Counted from the first letter of the stretch, positions 1 to 5,785 are shown. The stretch is DNA of 7,004 nucleotides from Bacteroidaceae bacterium (GCA_017961965.1 JAGCWG010000513.1:1-7004); one strand, 5' to 3'. Made by a program: numbers and translations. Notes: generated from the sequence alone by a model not told the origin.

Positions 1-566
1 AGGAAGTTATAAGCTATGTCGAGGTCACGGTCAAAGAGCCAGCACACAAGTCCGAGAGCAAACATGTTACGGCACTTGAGGATAGCCTTTACGTCCATAC
101 CAGAATCTGCAAGGCAGTCCTTGACCATCTGAGTGATAGGACAAGCGATGACACGGTCTGGGTCGATGCCAAGCTCACCAAGGTAATCCTCTGTTGCGAA
201 GTTAGCCTTCTTGAGGTCAGCAGCACCGAAAGAGTCTGTATCAATAATGATGGCAGCACCTGGCTTAGCGTACTTGTACTGAGTCTTGAGTGCAGCTGCG
301 TTCATAGCAACGAGCACGTCACACTTGTCACCAGGAGTATAAACCTGACCAGCACCAATGTGAACCTGGAAACCAGACACACCAGTAAGCGAACCTTGTG
401 GGGCACGGATATCTGCTGGATAGTCAGGGAAATTACTGATACTGTTGCCTACAGTTGCTGAAACTGTAGAGAAGATGTTTCCGGCAAGCTGCATTCCGTC
501 GCCAGAGTCACCTGAAAAGCGTACCGCTACGTCGGCAAGCTCTTTTACTTCCAAATTTTCTGCCAT
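1..566 (-). CDS. korA: 2-oxoglutarate (2-oxoacid):ferredoxin oxidoreductase, alpha subunit, N-terminal part
   Basis: The gene runs off the left edge of the window, so only the first 188 codons are visible. The translation begins MAENLEVKELADVAVRF. It carries GDSGDGM at residues 19-25, the nucleotide-binding-like loop of the gamma-type domain of 2-oxoacid:acceptor oxidoreductases. FPDYPADIRAPQG follows at about 46-58. In Bacteroidales this domain is fused in front of the pyruvate/2-oxoglutarate ferredoxin oxidoreductase alpha domain, giving a protein of roughly 600 residues; that second domain would lie outside the window. The family, with a KorB partner that binds thiamine diphosphate, converts 2-oxoglutarate and CoA to succinyl-CoA while reducing ferredoxin in the cytoplasm. 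An in-frame TAA at 573-575 (minus) lies three codons upstream, which fixes the ATG at 566. There is no Shine-Dalgarno sequence, as is usual in this phylum. A related 2-oxoacid such as a branched-chain keto acid cannot be excluded as substrate. KorB is expected downstream but is not seen. Confidence 0.9.
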   Translation of the reverse strand, partial: MAENLEVKELADVAVRFSGDSGDGMQLAGNIFSTVSATVGNSISNFPDYPADIRAPQGSLTGVSGFQVHIGAGQVYTPGDKCDVLVAMNAAALKTQYKYAKPGAAIIIDTDSFGAADLKKANFATEDYLGELGIDPDRVIACPITQMVKDCLADSGMDVKAILKCRNMFALGLVCWLFDRDLDIAYNF

Positions 567-618
567 AAAATATTATATTGTTTTTGAAATCTCTTTACAC
601 ATTTACTTATTGCGGGTG

Positions 619-649
619 CAAAGTTCAGCAATTATTATCAAATAGCAAA
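619..649 (-). promoter_or_regulatory. Bacteroidota-type promoter of korA
   Basis: Read on the minus strand, TTTG (646-649) is followed after exactly 19 bases by GAACTTTG (619-626) and then C. This matches the Bacteroidota consensus TTTG-N19-TAnnTTTG except that the first T of the -7 box is G. Transcription would begin near 613, giving a leader of about 47 bases before the korA ATG. The spacing and position support the call; there is no experimental evidence. Confidence 0.6.
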
Positions 650-760
650 ATAAAACGCATATAAATTGCGATTTTTAAGCATTTGCCATACATTTTCTGT
701 CAATTTGATAAAAAATCACCACGATTTAGTATCGTATTATTATCCTGTATTATTTCATAC

Positions 761-882
761 AGGAGTTAAAAGTTAACAATTAACAGTTAGAAGTTAAGTT
801 TAGAAGTTAGGAGTTTCCATAAGCAACACCGCATACAAACTGCATTCAACTTTTAACTCTTAATTTTTAACTTTTAACTCTT
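761..882. repeat. 36-base imperfect inverted repeat made of AGTTAAA-like units
   Basis: Bases 761-796 and the reverse complement of 847-882 agree at 31 of 36 positions, with a 50-base spacer (797-846). Each arm is a loose tandem series of units such as GAGTTAAAAGTTA, and more units (AGAAGTTAGGAGTT) continue into the spacer. Low-complexity arrays like this are common between genes in Bacteroidales genomes, to my knowledge. The arms could form a long AU hairpin in RNA read from either strand. Neither arm is followed by a canonical terminator U-tract, so a terminator role is only a possibility. Confidence 0.65.
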
Positions 883-908
883 GCATCAGGAAGAATGACT
901 GATGCAAG
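880..908 (-). terminator. Hairpin directly after the methyltransferase stop codon (possible terminator)
   Basis: CTTGCATCAG (880-889) pairs perfectly with CTGATGCAAG (899-908), giving a 10-bp stem with a 9-base loop. On the minus strand the stem starts at the base after the methyltransferase TGA (911-909). The 3' flank reads AGTTAAAAG, without the U-run of a classic Rho-independent terminator. It may therefore be a weak terminator or a stem protecting the mRNA 3' end. Confidence 0.4.
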
Positions 909-1478
909 TCAGGGTGTCACAATAAGCATCTTTGCAAATTCCCATATCACCATACCAGCAGTCGTGCTGACATTAAGCGAATGCTTTGTTCCAAACTGAG
1001 GAATCTCCAAGCATCCGTCAGAGGCATTGACCACATCCTGACGCACTCCCTTCACCTCATTACCCATAATGATAGCGTACTTTTGAGAATGAGAATTATC
1101 CAGATGGCTGCCCCCCTCGGGGGTTAGGGGGCTCAAATTCTGCAACTTTGTGCTTCCTTCGCATTGCTCGATGCTATACACGAAATAGCCGCGTGCCTTG
1201 AGCTCATTGACAGCCTCCATGGTATCCTTGAAGTAACGCCACTCCACGGTATCCTCTGCACCGAGAGCCGTCTTGTGAATCTCAGGATGAGGTGGCTGAG
1301 CTGTTATGCCACAGAGATATATAGCCTCAACACGGAAAGCGTCGGAAGTGCGGAACACGCTTCCAACATTATACATCGACCTTACATCGTCAAGTACCAC
1401 AACGAGCGGCATCTTCTCGGACTGCTTGAACTCCTCAACGTTCATTCGTCCCATCTCTGTTATCTTCAGCTTTCTCAT
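909..1478 (-). CDS. SpoU/TrmH-family RNA 2'-O-methyltransferase
   Basis: The 189-residue protein has the three SPOUT motifs of the SpoU/TrmH class. Motif 1 is NVGSVFRTSD at 37-46, motif 2 is IMGNEVKGV at 137-145, and motif 3 is LEIPQFGTKHSLNVS at 157-171. Family members use S-adenosylmethionine, bound in a C-terminal trefoil knot, to methylate a ribose 2'-OH in tRNA or rRNA in the cytoplasm. The exact RNA target cannot be told from sequence. The protein is a compact single-domain form without the extra N-terminal substrate-binding domain of RlmB-type enzymes. The start is supported by the MRKLKITE N-terminus, which I recognise from Bacteroidales homologues. Residues about 113-131, containing SPLTPEGG, look like an insertion encoded by a G/C-rich repeat. 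The gene has its own promoter, diverging from the ABC transporter. Confidence 0.88.
   Translation of the reverse strand: MRKLKITEMGRMNVEEFKQSEKMPLVVVLDDVRSMYNVGSVFRTSDAFRVEAIYLCGITAQPPHPEIHKTALGAEDTVEWRYFKDTMEAVNELKARGYFVYSIEQCEGSTKLQNLSPLTPEGGSHLDNSHSQKYAIIMGNEVKGVRQDVVNASDGCLEIPQFGTKHSLNVSTTAGMVIWEFAKMLIVTP
1107..1134 (-). repeat. G/C-rich repetitive element inserted in frame within the methyltransferase gene
   Basis: The segment has three runs of C or G (CCCCCC at 1111-1116, GGGGG at 1119-1123, GGGGG at 1127-1131) and can fold on itself. Its composition is sharply unlike the surrounding gene. On the coding strand it reads AGCCCCCTAACCCCCGAGG, giving SPLTPEGG. From memory, sequences of this form recur many times in Prevotella and related genomes, mostly between genes. 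Here the reading frame is kept. The adjoining bases 1085-1100, which read GATAATTCTCATTCTC on the coding strand, also look repeat-like. Confidence 0.55.
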
Positions 1479-1486
1479 AATAGATG

Positions 1487-1494
1487 CAAAGTTA
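1487..1494 (-). promoter_or_regulatory. -7 promoter box of the RNA methyltransferase gene
   Basis: On the minus strand the bases read TAACTTTG, followed by C, a perfect TAnnTTTG box. No TTTG is found at the usual distance upstream, so the -33 element is weak or absent. The last G of the box lies only eight bases before the ATG, so the predicted transcript has almost no leader. Confidence 0.6.
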
Positions 1495-1535
1495 GTATTT
1501 AATTAGCATAATAGAATGTAATTGGTATTAAAATA

Positions 1536-1549
1536 TGCTTTTAAAAGCA
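1536..1549. promoter_or_regulatory. Perfect 14-bp palindrome between divergent promoters (candidate operator)
   Basis: TGCTTTTAAAAGCA is its own reverse complement. It lies in the 190-base region between the divergent methyltransferase and ABC transporter genes, upstream of both -7 boxes. A dimeric repressor or activator could bind here. A second, smaller inverted repeat, CTTAA-CATA-TTAAG, follows at 1555-1568. No regulator gene is in the window, so the role is inferred from position and symmetry only. Confidence 0.3.
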
Positions 1550-1587
1550 AAATACTTAACATATTAAGATTTTATAACACTCGTATA

Positions 1588-1619
1588 ATTGCTTAATTCG
1601 TCAAAAAAAAATACCTTTG
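1588..1619 (+). promoter_or_regulatory. Bacteroidota-type promoter of the ABC transporter gene
   Basis: A perfect -7 box, TACCTTTG (1612-1619) followed by C, is preceded after 20 bases by ATTG (1588-1591), a partial match to the -33 TTTG. Transcription would begin near 1625, leaving a leader of about 44 bases. The spacer includes nine consecutive A residues (1603-1611). A Shine-Dalgarno-like AAGGAG at 1642-1647 is too far (21 bases) from the ATG to act in the usual way. Confidence 0.65.
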
Positions 1620-1668
1620 CCCCATAAATTTTATTCCTTTGAAGGAGTAACTACCAACAAAATATTGT

Positions 1669-3501
1669 ATGAAGAATTTTTTTCATGTGATGGGCAAATA
1701 CTTTGCCAACTACAAAAAGTATATCGTAGGTGCCCTGATAGTCAATATCCTTTCGGCTATTCTTAATGTTGTTTCATTTACAGCAATCATTCCTATTCTC
1801 CAGATTCTCTTTCAAGTAGATACAAAGGTGTATGAATATATACTTTGGGGAGAAGGCGACATCAAGGACACGTTGATGAACAACATATACTACTATTCAC
1901 AGGTGTTGATTGGCATGTATGGACCTGCCACTACTATGCTGTTACTTGGTGTGGTACTCTCTTTCCTCACCCTTCTCAAGACGGGTGCATACTTCGGAGG
2001 TTCTGCCATCATAATGCCTCTCCGAACAGGTATTGTGCGCGACATCCGTTCAGACATCTATCACAAGATTCTCAGCCTTCCCCTCTCTTTCTTCTCAGAG
2101 GAGCGCAAGGGTGACATACTCACGCGTGTCACAACAGATGTGAACGAGATAGACGGAAGCATTACCAACTCGCTTGACACACTCATCAAGAACCCTATAC
2201 TCATAACCGTGTATATAGGAACACTCGCCTATATCAGTTGGCAACTCACACTCTTCACCCTCCTTGTAGTACCAATACTTGCCTTTGCCATCGGTAGGAT
2301 TGGTAAGTCACTCAAGGCAAACAGTATTCTTCAGCAGTCAAAGCTCTCTGACTCCATCAGCCAGATAGAGGAGACACTTGGAGGCTTACGCATCATCAAG
2401 GCTTTCATAGCAGAACAGAAGATGCAGGACAGATTTGACAAGGTAAACAACGAGTTCCGCGATATAGCCAACAGAGTGGCTATACGTCAATCAGCGGCAC
2501 ACCCAGTTAGTGAGTTTCTCGGTACTGTGATGATTGTCATCGTCCTTTGGTTCGGAGGCTATCTTATCTTTTCTGGTAGCTCAAATATCGATGCAGGTAT
2601 GTTTATCTACTACCTCATACTGCTCTACACCACCCTTCAGCCACTCAAGGATATTTCCAAGGCAGGATATGCCGTACAGAAAGGTCTTGCAAGTATGGAA
2701 CGTGTCAACAAGATACTCTCTGCCGAGAACAATATCAAGGAGGTTGCCACACCAAAGATGATAGATGGTCTTAATAATACTATCGAGTTGAAGAACGTAT
2801 GTTTCAAGTATGAAGGCAGCGACCGTGAGGTGCTTCACGATATCAATATTACAGTAAAGAAGGGACAGACGGTTGCACTCGTAGGCCAGTCAGGCTCAGG
2901 AAAGAGTACGCTCGTTGACCTTGTGCCACGATACCACGACATTACAGGGGGTGAACTCCTCATAGACGGAATAAACGTAAAAGAACTCTCCATCCGTTCC
3001 CTACGTTCCCTTATCGGTAACGTGAACCAGGAGGCAATCCTTTTCAACGATACGGTATTCAATAATATCGCCTTCGGTGTAGAAAATGCTACACAGGAAC
3101 AGGTGGAGGCTGCAGCACGCATAGCTAACGCCCACGACTTCATCATGGAGATGGAGAATGGCTACCAGACAAACGTGGGTGACCGTGGTTGCCGTCTCTC
3201 AGGTGGTCAGCGTCAGCGCATAAGTATAGCACGTGCCATCCTCAAGAATCCTCCTATCCTCATCCTCGACGAGGCTACAAGTGCACTCGACACAGAGAGC
3301 GAACGACTTGTACAGGACGCACTCGAGAAACTCATGACTTCCCGTACAACCATCGCCATTGCCCACCGTCTCTCTACCATCAAGCATGCCGACATCATCT
3401 ACGTGCTCCACGAAGGCAAGATAGTAGAACAAGGCACTCACGAGGAACTTATCGCCAAAGGCGGCTACTACAAGAAGCTTAACGATATGCAAAGTCTGTA
3501 G
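1669..3501 (+). CDS. ABC exporter with fused permease and ATPase domains (MsbA-like)
   Basis: The 610-residue protein is a complete half-transporter of the type that works as a homodimer in the inner membrane. The permease part (about 1-345) has around six hydrophobic segments, near 17-45, 83-105, 172-192, 196-212, 283-302 and 308-325. The nucleotide-binding domain follows, with Walker A GQSGSGKST at 406-414, Q-loop glutamine 454, signature LSGGQ at 510-514, Walker B ILILDEA at 530-536 with catalytic glutamate 535, and the switch histidine 566. All catalytic residues are intact, so it should be active. The family exports lipids, lipid A core, peptides or drugs using ATP; MsbA-type lipid flipping is a reasonable guess, but substrate cannot be read from these motifs. 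The length is normal for the family. It stands alone, with its own promoter and a terminator downstream, and ends with TAG, followed within seven codons by TAA. Confidence 0.92.
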   Translation: MKNFFHVMGKYFANYKKYIVGALIVNILSAILNVVSFTAIIPILQILFQVDTKVYEYILWGEGDIKDTLMNNIYYYSQVLIGMYGPATTMLLLGVVLSFLTLLKTGAYFGGSAIIMPLRTGIVRDIRSDIYHKILSLPLSFFSEERKGDILTRVTTDVNEIDGSITNSLDTLIKNPILITVYIGTLAYISWQLTLFTLLVVPILAFAIGRIGKSLKANSILQQSKLSDSISQIEETLGGLRIIKAFIAEQKMQDRFDKVNNEFRDIANRVAIRQSAAHPVSEFLGTVMIVIVLWFGGYLIFSGSSNIDAGMFIYYLILLYTTLQPLKDISKAGYAVQKGLASMERVNKILSAENNIKEVATPKMIDGLNNTIELKNVCFKYEGSDREVLHDINITVKKGQTVALVGQSGSGKSTLVDLVPRYHDITGGELLIDGINVKELSIRSLRSLIGNVNQEAILFNDTVFNNIAFGVENATQEQVEAAARIANAHDFIMEMENGYQTNVGDRGCRLSGGQRQRISIARAILKNPPILILDEATSALDTESERLVQDALEKLMTSRTTIAIAHRLSTIKHADIIYVLHEGKIVEQGTHEELIAKGGYYKKLNDMQSL

Positions 3502-3535
3502 GCATGTTCTATTAATAAATAAATTCTTTTTGAAT

Positions 3536-3630
3536 TATCTTTGCCTCTTTGTAGAACCTGCCTGTAAAAAGACACGTAAAATACAAAACGAGAAAAAGCG
3601 TGAAGGACAATGATTCCTTCACGCTTTTTT
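3536..3630 (+). ncRNA. Candidate small RNA, about 80 nucleotides (promoter box to terminator)
   Basis: A perfect -7 box, TATCTTTG followed by CC (3536-3543), would start transcription near 3549. The perfect intrinsic terminator ending at 3630 would then release an RNA of about 80 bases. No clear TTTG is found at the -33 position, which weakens the case. The alternative is that this is simply the 3' untranslated region and terminator of the ABC transporter gene, and that the box is coincidental or makes a 3'-end-derived RNA. Confidence 0.3.
3593..3630 (+). terminator. Strong Rho-independent terminator after the ABC transporter
   Basis: AAAAAGCGTGAAGGA (3593-3607) pairs perfectly with TCCTTCACGCTTTTT (3615-3629) around a 7-base loop, and the stem ends in a run of six T residues. 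The 15-bp stem is flanked by A-run and T-run, so it could also stop transcription from the other strand. It lies about 92 bases after the ABC transporter stop codon and ends that transcript. Confidence 0.88.
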
Positions 3631-3717
3631 CATTTTATCTCCGTCTCCGTTGATACTCCGAAGTGACTCCGATGATACTCCGTTATATGTTCGTATCAAC
3701 TCCATCACATCCTCATC

Positions 3718-3788
3718 GCATCTCCACCAAATGTCCACCGAAACGGTGGACATTCGGTGGACATTCGGTGGAGATGCGGTGGACATTC
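3718..3788. repeat. Four tandem CGGTGGACATT-type 11-mers with an inverted copy (long hairpin)
   Basis: The 11-mer CGGTGGACATT occurs at 3744-3754, 3755-3765 and 3777-3787, with the variant CGGTGGAGATG at 3766-3776. Upstream, 3718-3740 is the reverse complement of 3755-3777 with one mismatch in 23. The same left arm can instead pair with the nearest copy (3730-3740 with 3744-3754, 11 bp, loop AAA). Two mutually exclusive hairpins are therefore possible. A weaker flanking inverted repeat, CTACGAA (3788-3794) and TTCGTAG (3844-3850), follows. No transposase or integrase accompanies it. Confidence 0.75.
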
Positions 3789-4064
3789 TACGAAGGAAGA
3801 ACGGAGTGAGAACGAACTCACAACGGAGGCAGAGCGAAGAATTTTCGTAGGAACAGCTCTAAGCAGTTAGACACACAAAAAATGCAGAATTGACACTGAC
3901 GTGAATCATCGTTAACGTTTTAGTGTTTAGTTTACAGAGGGGAAAAATGGTAATAATGAAATGTTTGCATTCCATTTTATTCTGTTTATGGTGTTTTTTT
4001 GCCAATATACACATTATATATATCACCTTTAGGCAGAAAAGAATAATATTATAAAAAAATGTCG

Positions 4065-4072
4065 TACCTTTG
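4065..4072 (+). promoter_or_regulatory. -7 promoter box of the DEAD-box helicase gene
   Basis: TACCTTTG followed by C is a perfect Bacteroidota -7 box. It is the same octamer as in the ABC transporter promoter. The upstream spacer is A-rich (seven A residues at 4053-4059), and no clear -33 TTTG is found. Transcription from near 4078 would give a leader of about 64 bases before the TTG start. Confidence 0.6.
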
Positions 4073-4086
4073 CAACGGTTTATTTT

Positions 4087-4155
4087 ATGGCAGAACCCAA
4101 ATGGGGTAATGCCTTTTGGAAATTTAAGATAAGAAAAGAATTTGAAAACGTTTGA
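4087..4155 (+). CDS. Possible 22-codon upstream reading frame overlapping the helicase start
   Basis: An ATG about nine bases after the predicted transcription start opens a 22-codon frame beginning MAEPKWGNAF, rich in Lys, Phe and Trp. It ends at TGA 4153-4155, thus overlapping the first 14 bases of the helicase gene in another frame. It could be a leader peptide whose translation controls or couples to helicase translation. It is very short and may be chance. Confidence 0.25.
   Translation: MAEPKWGNAFWKFKIRKEFENV
4089..4113 (+). promoter_or_regulatory. Stem-loop in the helicase mRNA leader
   Basis: GGCA (4089-4092) pairs with TGCC (4110-4113), and ACCC (4095-4098) pairs with GGGT (4104-4107). 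The two stems are separated by a 2x2 purine internal loop (GA/AA) and capped by AAATG. It sits inside the short upstream reading frame, between promoter and start codon. A regulatory role such as temperature or autoregulatory control is possible, but only the structure is seen. Confidence 0.35.
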
Positions 4156-5785
4156 AGAATTGGGTGTTTCAGGCGAAATACTCAAAGCAATTACGGAGAT
4201 GGGCTACGAGAATCCGACGCCCGTACAAGAGGAAGTGATTCCTTATCTCCTCGGAAACAACAATGATGTCGTTGCGCTTGCCCAGACAGGTACTGGTAAG
4301 ACAGCAGCTTACGGCCTGCCGGTATTGCAGAAGATTGATACCAAGGTTCAGGATGTACAGGCCGTTATACTTTCACCAACTCGTGAACTTTGTCTTCAGA
4401 TTGCAGATGATCTGAAGGAATATTCAAAATACATCGACGGGCTTCATGTGCTTGCAGTATATGGTGGTGCAAGCATAGAACCTCAGATACGTCAGCTGAA
4501 GCGCGGAGTGCAGGTTATTGTTGCCACTCCTGGTCGTCTCGTTGACCTTATTGAGCGTGGTGTTGCCAAGCTCAATGGCGTAAAGAATGTGGTGCTTGAT
4601 GAGGCTGACGAGATGCTCAACATGGGCTTCACAGACAGCATCAATGCCATCTTCGAGAGTGTGCCTACTGACCGTAACACACTCCTCTTCTCTGCTACAT
4701 TCAGCAAGGAGATTGAGCGCATTAGCAAGAACTACCTCCACGATGCTAAGGAGGTGGTAGTGGGCAGCCGTAATGAGGGTGCCGAGAAGGTGAACCACAT
4801 CTACTATCTCGTTCATGCCAAGGATAAGTACAACGCCCTCAAGCGTGTGGCTGACTACTATCCTGAGATATATGCCATCATCTTCTGCCGTACACGTATG
4901 GAGACTCAGGAGATTGCTGACAAGCTCATACAGGACGGATATAATGCAGAGGCTCTCCATGGTGAACTTTCACAGGCTCAGCGTGACCTCACTATGCAGA
5001 AGTTCCGCCAGCACAGGGTGCAGCTCCTTGTGGCTACTGATGTGGCTGCTCGTGGTCTTGATGTTGACAACCTTACTCATGCTATCAACTATGGTCTTCC
5101 TGACGACATAGAGAGCTACACTCACCGAAGTGGACCTACTGGTCGTGCAGGTAAGGCAGGTACAAGTATATGTATCATCCACGTAAGGGAGAAGGCTAAG
5201 GTACGTGCCATAGAGAATCAGATACAGAAGAAGTTCGTGCCAGGAGTGCTCCCTACGGGTCAGGAGATTTGTGCAAAGCAGTTGTACAAGGTAATAGACG
5301 ATATCGAGAAGGTAGAGATAAACGAGGAAGAGATTGCTCCGTTCATTCCAGAGATATTCCGTAAGTTCGACCTTATGGAGAAGGAAGATGTCATCAAGCG
5401 TATGGTGTCAATGGAGTTCAACAAGTTCCTCGAATACTATAAGAATGCTCCTGAGATTGAGGTGCCTACAGGTCGTGGACGTGAGGACAACGGCGAGAGA
5501 GGCGGCAAACGCTCAAGGGGTGACAGGGGCGCAAGAACGGCTGAGGCTGGCTATGCACGTCTGTTCATCAACCTCGGTAAGAAGGACGGTATCAATCCTC
5601 GTGCCTTCATGGGATTTGTCAATCGTGTGACTAACGGTACTAAGCTCGACCTCGGACGTATTGACCTCATGACCAACTTCTCATTCTTTGAGGTTCCTGA
5701 GGCACAGGCAAAGACAGCAATATCACTCCTTGCAGGTCAGGAGTATGACGGACGCAAGGTAAATGTAGAGCTTACTGACGGCTAG
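4142..5785 (+). CDS. deaD: DEAD-box ATP-dependent RNA helicase, cut short by an in-frame TAG
   Basis: The 547-residue product belongs to the DeaD/CsdA type, which unwinds RNA duplexes in ribosome assembly and cold-related mRNA remodelling. Motifs in order are Q motif NPTPVQ 24-29, motif I AQTGTGKT 47-54, Ia PTREL 79-83, TPGR 129-132, DEAD 153-156, SAT 184-186, V TDVAARGLD 299-307 and VI HRSGPTGR 328-335. A DbpA-type RNA-binding domain covers about 470-545, from YARLFINLG to VNVELTDG. Motif VI is abnormal, since the family has HRxGRxGR and residue 332 here is Pro (CCT at 5135-5137) instead of Arg. The start is TTG at 4142, since an in-frame TAA at 4130-4132 excludes earlier starts and MKTFEELGV matches the familiar N-terminus. 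The frame continues past the TAG for 106 codons, so the full ancestral gene is probably 4142-6106. Activity is doubtful. Confidence 0.85.
   Translation: MKTFEELGVSGEILKAITEMGYENPTPVQEEVIPYLLGNNNDVVALAQTGTGKTAAYGLPVLQKIDTKVQDVQAVILSPTRELCLQIADDLKEYSKYIDGLHVLAVYGGASIEPQIRQLKRGVQVIVATPGRLVDLIERGVAKLNGVKNVVLDEADEMLNMGFTDSINAIFESVPTDRNTLLFSATFSKEIERISKNYLHDAKEVVVGSRNEGAEKVNHIYYLVHAKDKYNALKRVADYYPEIYAIIFCRTRMETQEIADKLIQDGYNAEALHGELSQAQRDLTMQKFRQHRVQLLVATDVAARGLDVDNLTHAINYGLPDDIESYTHRSGPTGRAGKAGTSICIIHVREKAKVRAIENQIQKKFVPGVLPTGQEICAKQLYKVIDDIEKVEINEEEIAPFIPEIFRKFDLMEKEDVIKRMVSMEFNKFLEYYKNAPEIEVPTGRGREDNGERGGKRSRGDRGARTAEAGYARLFINLGKKDGINPRAFMGFVNRVTNGTKLDLGRIDLMTNFSFFEVPEAQAKTAISLLAGQEYDGRKVNVELTDG

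Larger units (their letters stand above)
567..908. other. AT-rich intergenic spacer without a gene
   Basis: This 342-base gap separates the end of the methyltransferase gene from the start of korA, both read on the minus strand. I see no plausible coding sequence; the short plus-strand reading frame at its left edge is antisense to korA. It holds the korA promoter and a small hairpin (TCCTGTAT at 743-750 against ATACAGGA at 757-764). It also holds a long imperfect inverted repeat (761-882) and a 10-bp hairpin next to the methyltransferase stop codon (880-908). Confidence 0.7.
3502..4141. other. 640-base intergenic region without a convincing protein gene
   Basis: From left to right it contains a -7-like box (3536-3543), a strong terminator (3593-3630), a stretch rich in CTCCG (3639-3682, with TGATACTCCG repeated at 3651 and 3673), and an 11-mer repeat with long inverted repeats (3718-3788). 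After a plain AT-rich stretch (3851-4060) come the helicase promoter and leader (4065-4141). The open frames here, such as one across 3650-3850, run through repeats and show no protein-like composition. Confidence 0.7.

Noticed and set aside
721..735. ACGAT-TTAGT-ATCGT inverted repeat as operator
   Set aside because: Five-base arms in AT-rich DNA, far upstream of the korA promoter, are too weak to support a call.
3524..3536. Hairpin AATTC-TTTTT-GAATT after the ABC transporter
   Set aside because: Only five A/T-rich base pairs; a far stronger terminator follows at 3593-3630.
3718..3788. CRISPR array
   Set aside because: The repeats are 11 bases, directly adjacent and without spacers, and no cas genes are present.
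3650..3850. 66-codon plus-strand frame across the repeat region
   Set aside because: It is formed by the 11-mer repeats and flanking CTCCG-rich DNA and has no recognisable start context or domain.
3859..4185. 108-codon minus-strand open frame upstream of the helicase
   Set aside because: It runs antisense through the helicase promoter, leader and start. Its translation is rich in Phe, Ile, Lys and Cys from AT-rich DNA and resembles no protein I know.
4424..4960. 178-codon minus-strand open frame inside the helicase
   Set aside because: It is antisense to conserved helicase motifs; a long open antisense frame here is explained by codon bias of the real gene.
5783..5785. Pyrrolysine insertion at the TAG
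   Set aside because: There is no sign of pyl genes in the window, and pyrrolysine use is not expected in Bacteroidales or in a helicase linker.
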